Shown: in pieces, positions 42,393 to 50,972 of the stretch
Layout: each line of letters begins with the position of its first letter
Numbering within the stretch: position 1 is the first letter of the stretch
NCBI GenBank assembly: GCA_030041475.1
Contig: JASHNU010000051.1
Location: 1-64,000, forward strand
Direction of reading: 5' to 3'
Origin: Candidatus Sulfotelmatobacter sp.
GTDB lineage: Bacteria > Acidobacteriota > Terriglobia > Terriglobales > Acidobacteriaceae
DNA length: 64,000 bases
Translations under genes and position numbers: made by a program
Notes under the pieces: generated by a model
Databases searched by the model: none
What the model saw: the letters and a program-made list of their open reading frames with translations, nothing else
Told to the model about the DNA's origin: nothing

Positions 42393-42875
42393 ATGAATCT
42401 CGCTGACTATCTGCGCCACCAGTTCGCCTACAACGTGTGGGCCAACCGCCAAGTGCTGAGCACGATCCGCGCGAACGCCAGTGCGAACACTGGCGCGAAT
42501 GACCGGTCGGTCGAACTCATGGCGCACATTCTCTCGGCTGAGAGCCTTTGGCTGGAGCGGTTGAAGCAGCAGCCGCAAAGCTCCCCCGTGTGGCCTAAGG
42601 CCGATCTCGAGCAATGTGAACGCCGCGCGGCCGAAATGGCCCGGCGGTGGCGGGAATATCTCGAGCCGATCACGACCGGGGACCTGTCGGAGACCATCTC
42701 TTACAAAAACAGCAAGGGAGAGCCGTGGACGAATACCATCATGGACGTTCTGACTCACGTGGTGATGCACTCGGCGTATCATCGCGGGCAGATCGCCAGC
42801 CATATGCGCACCAGCGGACAGACTCCTGCATACACTGACTTTATTCATGCAGTGCGCCAAGGGATACTAAAATGA
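42393..42875 (+). CDS. DinB/YfiT-family putative metalloprotein
   Basis: A 160-residue four-helix protein of the DinB superfamily (not DNA polymerase IV). ATG 42393 (MNLADYLRHQFAYNVWANRQ) follows GGAGAGG with good spacing. The three-His metal site is visible as a His in the N-terminal helix or AHILSAESLWLERL and the pair in HVVMHSAYHRGQIASHMR. Such proteins often are thiol-dependent transferases (bacillithiol/mycothiol type) or stress proteins; the substrate is not evident. It ends 76 bases before the methyltransferase-like membrane protein on the same strand. Confidence 0.85.
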   Translation: MNLADYLRHQFAYNVWANRQVLSTIRANASANTGANDRSVELMAHILSAESLWLERLKQQPQSSPVWPKADLEQCERRAAEMARRWREYLEPITTGDLSETISYKNSKGEPWTNTIMDVLTHVVMHSAYHRGQIASHMRTSGQTPAYTDFIHAVRQGILK

Positions 42876-42951
42876 CGAAGTTGTAGTGACGAACTAGTAA
42901 AGTGGCGGGTGGATTCAACGAAGGCTGATCTGAAAAGGGAGGCGGAGCAGG

Positions 42952-43377
42952 GTGCAAGTGCGAAGATTCTGGCTCCTAAGCGTGTTTCAGGTTATGGCGC
43001 TGGCCGTCCTGATCTGGTTGCTCGCTACTTACAAGACACCCTGGAATGCGCAGCGGTATCTCGGGACGGCGATGACTATGGTGGGCGTCAGTTTCATCAT
43101 TGTGGCCAGAGTTCAGCTCGGCAAATCGTTTTCTATCAAGCCTGAGGCTCACGAGTTAGTGACCACTGGCCTGTACTCGAAGATTCGCAACCCCATCTAC
43201 GTGTTCGGGACTGTGATGCTGACCGGGGTCTTCCTGATTTTGCAAAGGCCCACGCTCTGGATCTTCCTGCTGATTCTGGTGATCGTGCAAGTCATCCGCG
43301 CGCACCGCGAAGCCCGCGTGCTGGAAGCCGCCTTCGGCGACGCCTACCGCGAATACCGGCGCAAAACCTGGTTCTGA
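42952..43377 (+). CDS. Isoprenylcysteine carboxyl methyltransferase-family membrane protein
   Basis: A 141-residue polytopic protein beginning at GTG 42952 (MQVRRFWLLSVFQ) behind GGAGCAGG. Helices lie near 8-25, 36-52, 80-95 and 98-115. The family signature is TTGLYSKIRNPIYVFGTVML followed by RAHREARVLEAAFGDAYREY, the ICMT/PEMT-like cofactor region (SAM-binding RHPxY pattern here seen as RNPIY). It may methylate a lipid or isoprenoid thiol; the bacterial substrate is unknown. Its stop codon TGA lies within the first unit of a five-copy tandem repeat. Confidence 0.87.
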   Translation: MQVRRFWLLSVFQVMALAVLIWLLATYKTPWNAQRYLGTAMTMVGVSFIIVARVQLGKSFSIKPEAHELVTTGLYSKIRNPIYVFGTVMLTGVFLILQRPTLWIFLLILVIVQVIRAHREARVLEAAFGDAYREYRRKTWF

Positions 43378-43442
43378 AAAAGCTGGTTCTGAAAAGCTGG
43401 TTCTGAAGAGCTGGTTCTGAAGAGCTGGTTCTGAAGAGCTGG
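43368..43442 (+). repeat. Five tandem 14-15 bp units at the 3' end of the ICMT gene
   Basis: The unit CTGGTTCTGAAGAG, starting in the last two codons and stop of the gene, is repeated at 43368 (15 bases), 43383, 43397, 43411 and 43425, then a partial CTGG. Each unit repeats the CTG-GTT-CTG-A end, so the stop codon TGA itself is copied five times. The pattern suggests slipped replication. Confidence 0.93.
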
Positions 43443-43542
43443 AGTGATTGATGTTAAGGGCTGCTCCGAAAGCTGGCTTTCAAAAGTTACGCCCCAGACC
43501 ATCTCTTGGCCCTCCCCAAGATGCGGACGTAATATTTGAACG

Positions 43543-44646
43543 ATGAAAAAACTCTGCTTCATCCTTCTCCCGCTGTGCGCTGCTTTTCTGCTGGCTCTCG
43601 ATCAAGCGAGAAACGAACAGCCAAGAAGCGAAGAAACAAAGACCGAGATAAGGACTAATGAACCAAAGATCGAGCAGCCGAAAATCAGTCCCATGCCGAA
43701 GGCTGTCTCGGGCAATGCCGTCGCGTCATTAAAAGGCGGCCTCGAACTTTATTCGCTCATGGGCGTTGAAGAGAAAAAAACCTGGGATGCCATCAGCAAT
43801 CAGGTCTATATACTGCACGTGCCGTCGGGCAAGTGGAGGGTCGGTCCTCCGGTGCCGGGCGTCGCCGGCCGGCTCGGAGCTGCGGCCGTCGGGGCGCGCG
43901 GCCAGGTTTTTGTTTTCGGCGGATACACCGTGGATGGCCACGGTGAGGAGACCATCCTGCCTGACGTGAACTCGTTCGTCGTGAGCGAGAAGCGCTGGTT
44001 CCGCGCCGAAGATATTCCGACTCCTGTGGAGGAGGCCGTTATCGGAGTGGCGCAGAATCGCTACATCTATCTCATCGGCGGCCGATCGAAAGGTGGTCCT
44101 GTGAACAACGTGCAGGTTTACGACGCGGAGAAAAACACGTGGAGCCAGGCCACGCCGTTCCCCGGCACGCCGGTTTTCGGTCATGCGGGCAGCCTGACCG
44201 ACGAGACCATCGTTTATGTTGACGGCGCGAAAAAGAATCCCGAAGCGGGCAGCCCCTACATCGCTTCCGACGAGTGCTGGATGGGGAAGATCGATCACAA
44301 AGACCCCAACAAGATCGAATGGAGCAAGCTGCCGCCGCATCCCGCATCCGCGCGCTTTGGCATCGTGGCGGGCGCAGCGCCCCATAGGGTTCTTTTTTCC
44401 GGCGGGACCACTAAGCCGCACCGCTACACGGGCCTGGATTACGACCGCAAGCCGGCTCAGTTCGCGACCGTGACTTTTGATTATGACCTCCGCAGTAACC
44501 AGTGGCAGACGATTTCGGAAGATACATTCGAGGTACGCGCCGACTCAGGCGGCATTCTGTGGACGCCGGTCGGCGGCATGGTTCTTGGTGGGATGCGGGC
44601 CGATGGTTCGTTTTCGGCGCGGAGCATTGTGGTAGTCGGGAAGTGA
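43543..44646 (+). CDS. Kelch-repeat exported protein
   Basis: A 367-residue secreted protein with a signal peptide (CFILLPLCAAFLLALDQA). A charged linker precedes a beta-propeller of kelch motifs, seen as AAAVGARGQVFVFGGYT, ENRYIYLIGGR-type (QNRYIYLIGGRSKGGPVNNV), ATPFPGTPVFGHAGSLTDE and GTTKPHRYTGLDYDRKPAQF. Paired Gly residues in VFGG and IGG mark the repeats. Such propellers bind carbohydrates or proteins and no catalytic residue can be assigned. An upstream AT-rich region without a ribosome site makes the start slightly uncertain. It is not in an obvious operon. Confidence 0.82.
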   Translation: MKKLCFILLPLCAAFLLALDQARNEQPRSEETKTEIRTNEPKIEQPKISPMPKAVSGNAVASLKGGLELYSLMGVEEKKTWDAISNQVYILHVPSGKWRVGPPVPGVAGRLGAAAVGARGQVFVFGGYTVDGHGEETILPDVNSFVVSEKRWFRAEDIPTPVEEAVIGVAQNRYIYLIGGRSKGGPVNNVQVYDAEKNTWSQATPFPGTPVFGHAGSLTDETIVYVDGAKKNPEAGSPYIASDECWMGKIDHKDPNKIEWSKLPPHPASARFGIVAGAAPHRVLFSGGTTKPHRYTGLDYDRKPAQFATVTFDYDLRSNQWQTISEDTFEVRADSGGILWTPVGGMVLGGMRADGSFSARSIVVVGK

Positions 44647-44686
44647 GCGGTCCACCGGTGGACTGCAAGGTCCCAGGACAAGAAAC

Positions 44687-44764
44687 TGGGGCGGGAGGAA
44701 CGGTATCGAACCGCCATCTCCGGGATGGAGCCCCGGCGCATTGCCGATGTTATGCTACTCCCGC
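44687..44764 (-). tRNA. Unusual tRNA-Gly (TCC)-like gene
   Basis: The strand folds as a cloverleaf: acceptor GCGGGAG/CTCCCGC, the sequence TAGC after it as in usual tRNA-Gly, D stem GCAT/ATGC, anticodon stem CCGGG/CCCGG with loop GCTCCAT (TCC at 44727-44729), a T arm with TTCGATA, and encoded CCA at 44687-44689. Odd points are C instead of U at position 33, two G-U pairs in the T stem and one extra base before the acceptor strand. It may be a divergent tRNA, a specialised non-ribosomal tRNA, or a decaying gene. Confidence 0.5.
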
Positions 44765-44865
44765 TTACAAAGACAGGCGCCTCGGACAGAGAAGGCCCCA
44801 CTACGTTAGTTTATGGTACTTCATCTGTCAATCGTGAAGCGGCTGTTGCAACTTTCAAATTCAGA

Positions 44866-47076
44866 CTATCGCGCACGCGCCAGTACCAGCGTCACGTCGT
44901 CCGGCTGCTCGTTGTCGCCGATCCAGTCATCCACGGCCATGGTCACGATCTGGCTGATCTGGGCCAGTGGCAGCCGCCGGTTTTCGCGGACCAACTGAAT
45001 CAGCCGCTCCTCGCCAAATTCTCCGAAATCATTCTCCGGTTCGGTGACGCCATCGCTGTACGCCACAAAGATCTCTCCCGGCCGCATTTCGACGGCGCCT
45101 TCACCATAGGTCATGTTGTCGAAGAGGCCGATGACCGTTCCTCCAGCCTCGAGCCGGCGCACCGAGCCATCCTCACCGATGAGAATTGGCGGCAGGTGCC
45201 CGCCGTTGCTGTAGCTGAGGTGATGCGTGCGCCCATCATAGATGCCTAGAAACAGCGTGGCGTATTTTTCCGGCGGCGTGCTCTCGTACAACTGATGATT
45301 CAGCAGCGCCAACAGGGCCGCGGGCGAGACTTCCGCTCCCTCCGGCCAGGTTGCCATCATGCGACCGGAACCGGCGACCGCTCCCACCGCGATCGGCTCG
45401 CGCATCTGCGGCAGGTGCTCGATGCTGTAAGCGCGCACGGCCGAGTGGATGGTCGCCATCAGGAGCGCCGCCGAAATGCCTTTTCCGCTGATGTCTCCCA
45501 CTGCCAAAATCAGCTTGTGGGAACTGGCCGTCACAAAGTCGTAGTAGTCTCCGCTGACCGTGCGCGCCGGGCGGCAGAAGCCATGGACTTCGAGCGACTC
45601 CAGTTCCGAGACCTGGCGCGGGAACAGCTGCGCCTGCACCTCCTGCGCGATCGCCAGTTCATTCTCAAGGCGCTGCTTTTCTTTCTGCTCCTGAATCAGC
45701 TTTTCGATCGAAGCGGTCATGGAATTAAACGAAACCGCCAGCTCAGCCAACTGGTCCTTCGATTTCACCGGAATGCGGTGGCTGAAATCGCCGCGATCAA
45801 TGTGTTTGGTGGCTTCGTGAAGCTGCGCGACAGCGGCGGTGACGGTGCGTGTCATGCGCGTGCCGATGATCAGCGCGATTAGTTCGATGATGGCAAAGAA
45901 AATTGCAATGCCGAGCAAAATGTAGGCCACGCCCTGCACGAATTCTCCCAGCGCGGCGAAAAGATGGCCGTACAAGATCGAGGGACGTGTTCGGACCCTC
46001 ACAATGGCTCCGCCGTCCAGCACCTTTCCGGTTTTCCAATCCATCACTGTCAGAGGTGTGCCAAACCAGATTTCCTCGTCGAATCTGCCGCTTGCCGCCG
46101 CTACGCTGCCGACCGCGAAGATTGGCTGCAAGTCCTGATTATTGGCCCGAATCTGCACGTCCTGCCCATTCGGTCTGTTGCTACTGAACGAAACTCCGCG
46201 CGTGCTCTTTTCCTCTGCACTGGAGGCGGTGCCTTTTGAGCCGGGAGTGCTGGGATTTACTTCCTCTTTCGAAGGCTTTTCGTCCAAGGTGATCTCCGGC
46301 TCATAGAGCGTGATCTCTCCCAGGTCGGTAGCGATCTTGCTCACCAGATCTCTGTCGAACGGTTCGCTGGTCACCACGGTAAGCTGGCCGGATTGCAGCG
46401 TAAGCGATGTGGCTACGCGCAAATGCAGTGCATCGCGGTCGCGGACGATTTCCTGGAACCTTCCCTTCACGAAATCTGGAAAGGTAGGCGTCGCGCCCTG
46501 CAACTCATCAGGCAAAGGCAAGGGCTTATTCCCGAGCCAGGCGAAAACTCGGCGCCGTCCCCAAACGCGATCGCGTTTTCGCAAGCCCGCCAGCGACTCG
46601 GCCGCCGGATTTTCGCCGCGCTCGATCCGCGCCGCCAGTTCGTTGCCTACGGCAGCATTGACAGCTTCAAGGCTTCGGAGTTGCGAATGAACTTCCGAAG
46701 TGACCAGATAGACCGCAAACTGTCCGGCAAATCCGTAGAGCGTGATCAGAGTCATTGCCACCAGGAGCACGGCGGGTATTACGCCGATGAAGACGTAGGT
46801 GACAATCAGCCGGTTGCGCAGGCGCCACAGGATTCTGCGCTTTAGCCAGCGGAAGGCAAGAACAGAAAACAGCACCGCAGCCACGAATGCCAGAAATTCG
46901 ACCCAACCGCTGAGGTGCTCGCCCCAGGAGGGGGCGAACAGGCTGAGCAGTTTCTGGAGCGCGTACAGGACGGCGGCTAAACCACCGAGATAGCAGGCCA
47001 GGCGGGCCATGCGGCCTTCCGGCCACAGGTCAGCTGCCATCAGTCGGCGCCGCAGCTCTTGATAAGACCATTGCAT
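44866..47076 (-). CDS. Membrane HAMP-SpoIIE (PP2C-type) serine phosphatase
   Basis: A 736-residue signalling phosphatase. Membrane helices are at about 20-45, 50-70 and 85-115, and an extracellular or periplasmic region of about 115-355 follows. A further helix lies near 375-400 (YILLGIAIFFAIIELIALII). A HAMP domain (MTRTVTAAVAQLHEATKHID) follows, then a short coiled coil (IEKLIQEQKEKQRLENELAI). The SpoIIE phosphatase occupies the C-terminus, with metal sites in VSGDYYDFV, LAVGDISGKGISAALLMA and VAYSDGVTEPENDFGEFGEE. It may dephosphorylate an anti-sigma-factor antagonist; no such partner is in view. The acidic metal ligands look intact. Confidence 0.9.
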   Translation of the reverse strand: MQWSYQELRRRLMAADLWPEGRMARLACYLGGLAAVLYALQKLLSLFAPSWGEHLSGWVEFLAFVAAVLFSVLAFRWLKRRILWRLRNRLIVTYVFIGVIPAVLLVAMTLITLYGFAGQFAVYLVTSEVHSQLRSLEAVNAAVGNELAARIERGENPAAESLAGLRKRDRVWGRRRVFAWLGNKPLPLPDELQGATPTFPDFVKGRFQEIVRDRDALHLRVATSLTLQSGQLTVVTSEPFDRDLVSKIATDLGEITLYEPEITLDEKPSKEEVNPSTPGSKGTASSAEEKSTRGVSFSSNRPNGQDVQIRANNQDLQPIFAVGSVAAASGRFDEEIWFGTPLTVMDWKTGKVLDGGAIVRVRTRPSILYGHLFAALGEFVQGVAYILLGIAIFFAIIELIALIIGTRMTRTVTAAVAQLHEATKHIDRGDFSHRIPVKSKDQLAELAVSFNSMTASIEKLIQEQKEKQRLENELAIAQEVQAQLFPRQVSELESLEVHGFCRPARTVSGDYYDFVTASSHKLILAVGDISGKGISAALLMATIHSAVRAYSIEHLPQMREPIAVGAVAGSGRMMATWPEGAEVSPAALLALLNHQLYESTPPEKYATLFLGIYDGRTHHLSYSNGGHLPPILIGEDGSVRRLEAGGTVIGLFDNMTYGEGAVEMRPGEIFVAYSDGVTEPENDFGEFGEERLIQLVRENRRLPLAQISQIVTMAVDDWIGDNEQPDDVTLVLARAR

Positions 47077-47225
47077 GGCTATTCGTCGGACTCGGCAGAG
47101 GTTAGGATTATACGGCGTAGCTACGCTGTACTGACGTTATGTGCGGTGCCCGCATCGATGCGCGGCAACAGCGCATTTTTTCCAAATGCACCGATCTGTT
47201 CGAGCAAAACGACGATCGGCTGCAG

Positions 47226-47426
47226 CTAAATCTCCGGGTAGAGGTCGAAGAACGCTTCCAGGCTCGTGCGCAGTTGCTTCTCGATGTCTTCTTTACTACC
47301 TTCGAGAATATGCATAGTGACGTGCGCCTCGCGGCCGTTCGTCAGCTTTACCGGGGCCTGCCCCACTTCCGCCACATCCTCGGACGGCAGCAGCCTCATG
47401 CCGTAAACCAGGGTCAGATTCGCCAT
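47226..47426 (-). CDS. Small hypothetical protein
   Basis: A 66-residue acidic protein (MANLTLVYGMRLLPSEDVAE) predicted to be a compact alpha/beta fold. No family is recognised, and no signal or membrane segment is seen. The codon use and the lack of a rival frame favour a real gene, but no strong ribosome site is visible upstream of ATG 47426. It lies between the SpoIIE gene (minus) and a secreted protein gene (plus), standing alone. Confidence 0.5.
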   Translation of the reverse strand: MANLTLVYGMRLLPSEDVAEVGQAPVKLTNGREAHVTMHILEGSKEDIEKQLRTSLEAFFDLYPEI

Positions 47427-47523
47427 ACCAGAATTCTAGTCTTTCGACGAGACTTGGCGAAATTGGTCGCAGGCTTGCTCGGCGTCGCTTCCTCGTGACA
47501 GCGCGGTGCTATAGAATTCCGCC

Positions 47524-48288
47524 GTGCCCCGAATCCCGGTTTTCATGATTTCGATTGCAATTCTCCTTTTGCCCCTGGCCGCGCGAGCGCAGGAGCAAAC
47601 GCCCCAGGCCAACACGCCTTCCACAGAACCGCAGGTGAAAGTCAACGTGCTGAATGTGTGCACGCCTTCGGCTGACGAACAGAAAGAGATCGGTTCGGCG
47701 CTGGCGCGCATTCCGAAGCAGCCTTTGTTCGCCACCGATTTTGAAATCTCCCGCGGGCGCTCAACCCTGACCGACATGCCGAACTTCCTTAAGACCGGAG
47801 CGCACGTTGCCGATGCACCCGTGGCCAGCTATGTGCGCATTCGGCGCGAATTTTCGGTGCAGGCGCTGTTTGCCAGCGTGCAATACTCGTTCAGCAACGA
47901 TGGCCAGAACATGGTCGAGACGCTGGTGCTGCACGTGCGCGATCCCAAGGATCTGATTCAGGTTGCGCTCGAAGACACGGCGTCGGCAGTCACGAGCACC
48001 GAGGCGATGCTCACGGCCAACAATCCGGCCAACCGCATTCGTCTGGAGCGCTTCGGCGAATCTTCCGTCGCGCTGGCGCGTTGCATGGCGACGGAGAACG
48101 GCCCTGCGCCCGACCAGAGCGCCTACGAGCCGCTCTTCCGTAGCGCGTCGGAAGTACTGGCCGATTACCGCCGCCTGCTGAGCGTGCGAACCACGGTGCC
48201 GGAGGAACTGGCCCGAATCTCCGGCGCCGCACCGAAGGCGCCGCCGGCAAACAACAAATTGATGAAACCAAAACAGGCGCAAAAATAA
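47524..48288 (+). CDS. Secreted hypothetical protein
   Basis: A 254-residue exported protein starting at GTG 47524; ATG 47545 (MISIAILLLPLAARA) is an alternative. The signal peptide ends near ARAQEQ. The mature protein is about 230 residues of mixed alpha/beta character with two Cys (VCTPS, LARCMATEN) and Lys-rich ends (KPKQAQK). The stretch DRAW-free core reads VASYVRIRREFSVQALFASV and EDTASAVTSTEAMLTANNPA. I recognise no family. It is followed by trxB on the same strand, 108 bases away, but a link is not shown. Confidence 0.65.
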   Translation: MPRIPVFMISIAILLLPLAARAQEQTPQANTPSTEPQVKVNVLNVCTPSADEQKEIGSALARIPKQPLFATDFEISRGRSTLTDMPNFLKTGAHVADAPVASYVRIRREFSVQALFASVQYSFSNDGQNMVETLVLHVRDPKDLIQVALEDTASAVTSTEAMLTANNPANRIRLERFGESSVALARCMATENGPAPDQSAYEPLFRSASEVLADYRRLLSVRTTVPEELARISGAAPKAPPANNKLMKPKQAQK

Positions 48289-48396
48289 GCGAACTGCGCC
48301 CGCGGGATTAAGCAGTACGAATCAAAGGCTGACCTTAGCCATCTAATCTGCATGGGTGAAATCATCCGGATCGTTTTTCGAACCTGATTCTCAAAT

Positions 48397-49329
48397 ATGA
48401 GCGAAACTCGCAACGTCGTCATTATTGGCTCCGGATGCGCCGGACACACCGCCGCGCTGTACAGCGCGCGCGCCAACCTGAAACCGCTGGTGATCGAAGG
48501 GCACGAGCCGGGCGGTCAGCTCTCCATGACCACGCTGGTCGAGAACTTTCCCGGATTCCCCGAAGGCATCATGGGCCCGCAACTGGTCGAGAACATGCGC
48601 AAGCAGGCCGAACGCTTCGGTGCGGAATACCGCGTGGGGCATCTGAGCAGCGCCGACCTCAGCCAGCGACCGTTTCATCTGCACATCGGGCAGCACCAGA
48701 TCCAGGCGCAGACCCTGATCATCGCCAGTGGCGCATCTGCGCGCTGGCTGGGTTTGCCTCACGAACAGCAGCTTATCGGCCACGGCGTTTCGTCGTGCGC
48801 CACGTGCGACGGATTCTTTTTCTCCGGCAAGGAAATTGTGGTCGTGGGCGGCGGCGATTCCGCCATGGAGGAAGCACTCTTCCTGACGCGCTTTGCCACC
48901 AAGGTCACGATCATTCACCGGCGCGATGCGTTCCGCGCGTCCAAAATCATGCTCGACCGCGCCCAGCACAACGAGAAAATTCAGTTCCTGACAGACACAG
49001 TAGTGGAAGACGTCTACGACCACGCCAAGCAGGAAGTCACCGGCCTCAAGCTGCGCAATGTGACGACTGGCAAAGTCTGGGACTTTCCTACCAGCGCGCT
49101 GTTTCTTGGCATCGGTCATGAGCCCAACGCCAAAATGTTTGCCGGCCAGCTTGATACCGACGCCGATGGTTACCTCAAGACGCACAACCACGTCTTGACT
49201 CGCGTGCACGGTGTCTTTGCGTGTGGCGATGTGCAGGACCGCCGCTACCGGCAAGCCATCACCGCGGCGGGCACGGGCTGCATGGCTGCCATCGAAGCGG
49301 AGAAATTTCTGGAAGAGCACGGCAAGTGA
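48397..49329 (+). CDS. trxB: Thioredoxin-disulfide reductase
   Basis: NADPH-dependent flavoprotein, 310 residues. The FAD motif VVIIGSGCAGHTAALYSARA opens the protein; the redox pair is Cys134/Cys137 in SSCATCDGFFFSGK. The NADPH motif is VVVGGGDSAMEEALFLTRFA and the C-terminal FAD motif is VFACGDVQDRRYRQAITAAG. It would keep thioredoxin reduced. It might also supply electrons to thiol or selenol enzymes such as the deiodinase-like protein (inference). ATG 48397 has no strong ribosome site. No thioredoxin gene lies beside it. Confidence 0.96.
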   Translation: MSETRNVVIIGSGCAGHTAALYSARANLKPLVIEGHEPGGQLSMTTLVENFPGFPEGIMGPQLVENMRKQAERFGAEYRVGHLSSADLSQRPFHLHIGQHQIQAQTLIIASGASARWLGLPHEQQLIGHGVSSCATCDGFFFSGKEIVVVGGGDSAMEEALFLTRFATKVTIIHRRDAFRASKIMLDRAQHNEKIQFLTDTVVEDVYDHAKQEVTGLKLRNVTTGKVWDFPTSALFLGIGHEPNAKMFAGQLDTDADGYLKTHNHVLTRVHGVFACGDVQDRRYRQAITAAGTGCMAAIEAEKFLEEHGK

Positions 49330-49475
49330 GTTCCCGCCAGCACTGGGCTCCGCGACGCCGGCAGGTTCATCGAATGCAGGGACTTGGCCTGCTCGCATAG
49401 TCGGTACCTGTTATTACCTGAGCTGGTACTTCGGTGATCTAGCCGAAGATTAGATTCCGTTTACACTGTCTACAA

Positions 49476-49817
49476 ATGAACTCATACCTGCGGCAGGGTG
49501 CGGTCGGGGCGCTGCTCCTTACTGTCATATTAACCATCGCCCCAATTGGCTTGCGAGCCCAGGAGGCTGCCAACCGGCGCAAATTGCTCGATCATGTCGC
49601 GCCCGCGTATCCAGCTCTTGCCCGCAGCATGGGTATTGAGGGCGTTGTACGCGTGGACGCGCTGGTCGGACCCGACGGCAGCGTAAAGGCCATCGACGTC
49701 AAAGGCGGACATCCCTTGCTGGCACAGGCTGCGGCCAATGCCGTCCGCCAATGGCGTTGGGAGCCGTTGGCTCACGAATCGCACGAACTGGTGCAAGTCA
49801 AGTTCACGCCGGAATAA
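49476..49817 (+). CDS. TonB C-terminal-domain protein (energy transducer-like)
   Basis: A 113-residue exported protein with an N-terminal signal or anchor (ALLLTVILTIAPIGLRAQEA) followed directly by a TonB C-terminal domain. HVAPAYPALARSMGIEGVVR and GPDGSVKAIDVKGGHPLLAQ, then ANAVRQWRWEPL, are its markers. There is no Pro-rich spacer as in full TonB, so it may be a short periplasmic homologue that cannot span the envelope. It could serve TonB receptors such as the one at 53461-57063. No ExbB/ExbD genes are nearby. Confidence 0.85.
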   Translation: MNSYLRQGAVGALLLTVILTIAPIGLRAQEAANRRKLLDHVAPAYPALARSMGIEGVVRVDALVGPDGSVKAIDVKGGHPLLAQAAANAVRQWRWEPLAHESHELVQVKFTPE

Positions 49818-49980
49818 CTCGGCGCCCGCCCCATCGCGTGATCAGGCAGCGGTGCCGGCACCACTACGTGTGATCGTGGCCCCGCCTGTCGTGTGCCTGG
49901 TTTGTGATACAACTGCCTGTGATCTTCATGCAGGATTCGGGCACTTCTTTTCTGATTATTCCTGACCTGGCGGGTACTTC

Positions 49981-50907
49981 ATGCTAAGGGCCTTCTTCGT
50001 CCATCTATCTGAGAACCGCTGGATGCGCAATTTTGCCGAGAGGACGACGCTCGGCCGCCGGGTCTCGGGCCGTTTCGTGGCCGGCACGGAAATTGCCGAT
50101 GCCGTGCGCGTCACACAGGCCGTCAATCGCGCCGGCATGAGCGTCACCATCGACAATCTGGGCGAGAACGTCACCAATCCTGATGAGGCCCGCCACAGCG
50201 GACAGCTTTACCAGCAGATTCTGGACCAGATCGCGCGGAACCAGCTGAACGCCAACATCAGCTTGAAACTCACCCACATGGGCCTCGATGTGGACGAGAA
50301 GCTGGCCCATGAGATCGTTGGTGGTCTTGTCTCCAAGGCTGCTTCCATGACGCCGCCTGGGTTTGTGCGGGTCGACATGGAGGGCTCTCCGTACACGCAG
50401 CGCACGCTCGATTTTGTCCACGAACTGCACCGCATGCCGGGAAATGGCGACAGCGTCGGAACCGTGATCCAGGCTTATCTGAAACGCTCCGAGAGCGACA
50501 TCGAGAAGTTGTTGGCGGACGGAATTCGCATTCGCCTGTGCAAAGGAGCCTACAAGGAGCCGGCCAGCATTGCCTTTGAAAGTAAGACCGACGTGGATGC
50601 CAACTACCTCAAGCTGATGAAGATCCTGATGAAGAGCGGCATTTATCACGGCATGGCCACGCACGACGAGCACATTATTCGCGAGGGGCAGGCCTTCGCC
50701 ATCCGCGAAAAAATTCCGCGCGATGCCTTCGAGTTTCAGATGCTCTATGGCATTCGCCGCGACCTGCAGCAAAGCCTCGTGCGCGAGGGCTGGCGCGTGC
50801 GCATCTACATTCCGTTCGGCACCGAGTGGTATCCGTATTTCATGCGGCGGTTGGGCGAGCGTCCGGCCAATGTGTTCTTCATCGCGCGCCACCTGCTACG
50901 GCAGTAG
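49981..50907 (+). CDS. Proline dehydrogenase
   Basis: FAD enzyme oxidising proline to P5C, 308 residues, the stand-alone bacterial type. Barrel motifs are visible: LGENVTNPDEARHSGQLYQQ, NISLKLTHMGLD, GFVRVDMEGSPYTQRTLDFV, GTVIQAYLKRSESDIEKLLA, IRLCKGAYKEP, MATHDEHII and FEFQMLYGIRRDLQQSLV. The final YIPFGTEWYPYFMRRLGERP is the usual substrate-side tail. Its product is the substrate of the dehydrogenase at 3739-5328, 46 kb away. ATG 49981 lacks an obvious ribosome site. No putA-type regulator is adjacent. Confidence 0.93.
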   Translation: MLRAFFVHLSENRWMRNFAERTTLGRRVSGRFVAGTEIADAVRVTQAVNRAGMSVTIDNLGENVTNPDEARHSGQLYQQILDQIARNQLNANISLKLTHMGLDVDEKLAHEIVGGLVSKAASMTPPGFVRVDMEGSPYTQRTLDFVHELHRMPGNGDSVGTVIQAYLKRSESDIEKLLADGIRIRLCKGAYKEPASIAFESKTDVDANYLKLMKILMKSGIYHGMATHDEHIIREGQAFAIREKIPRDAFEFQMLYGIRRDLQQSLVREGWRVRIYIPFGTEWYPYFMRRLGERPANVFFIARHLLRQ

Positions 50908-50972
50908 GCAGTTTTATTGGCTTGGAAGTCGTAGAGGACTGCAGGCCGCGGCCAGGAAAGAACAACGCGTTT

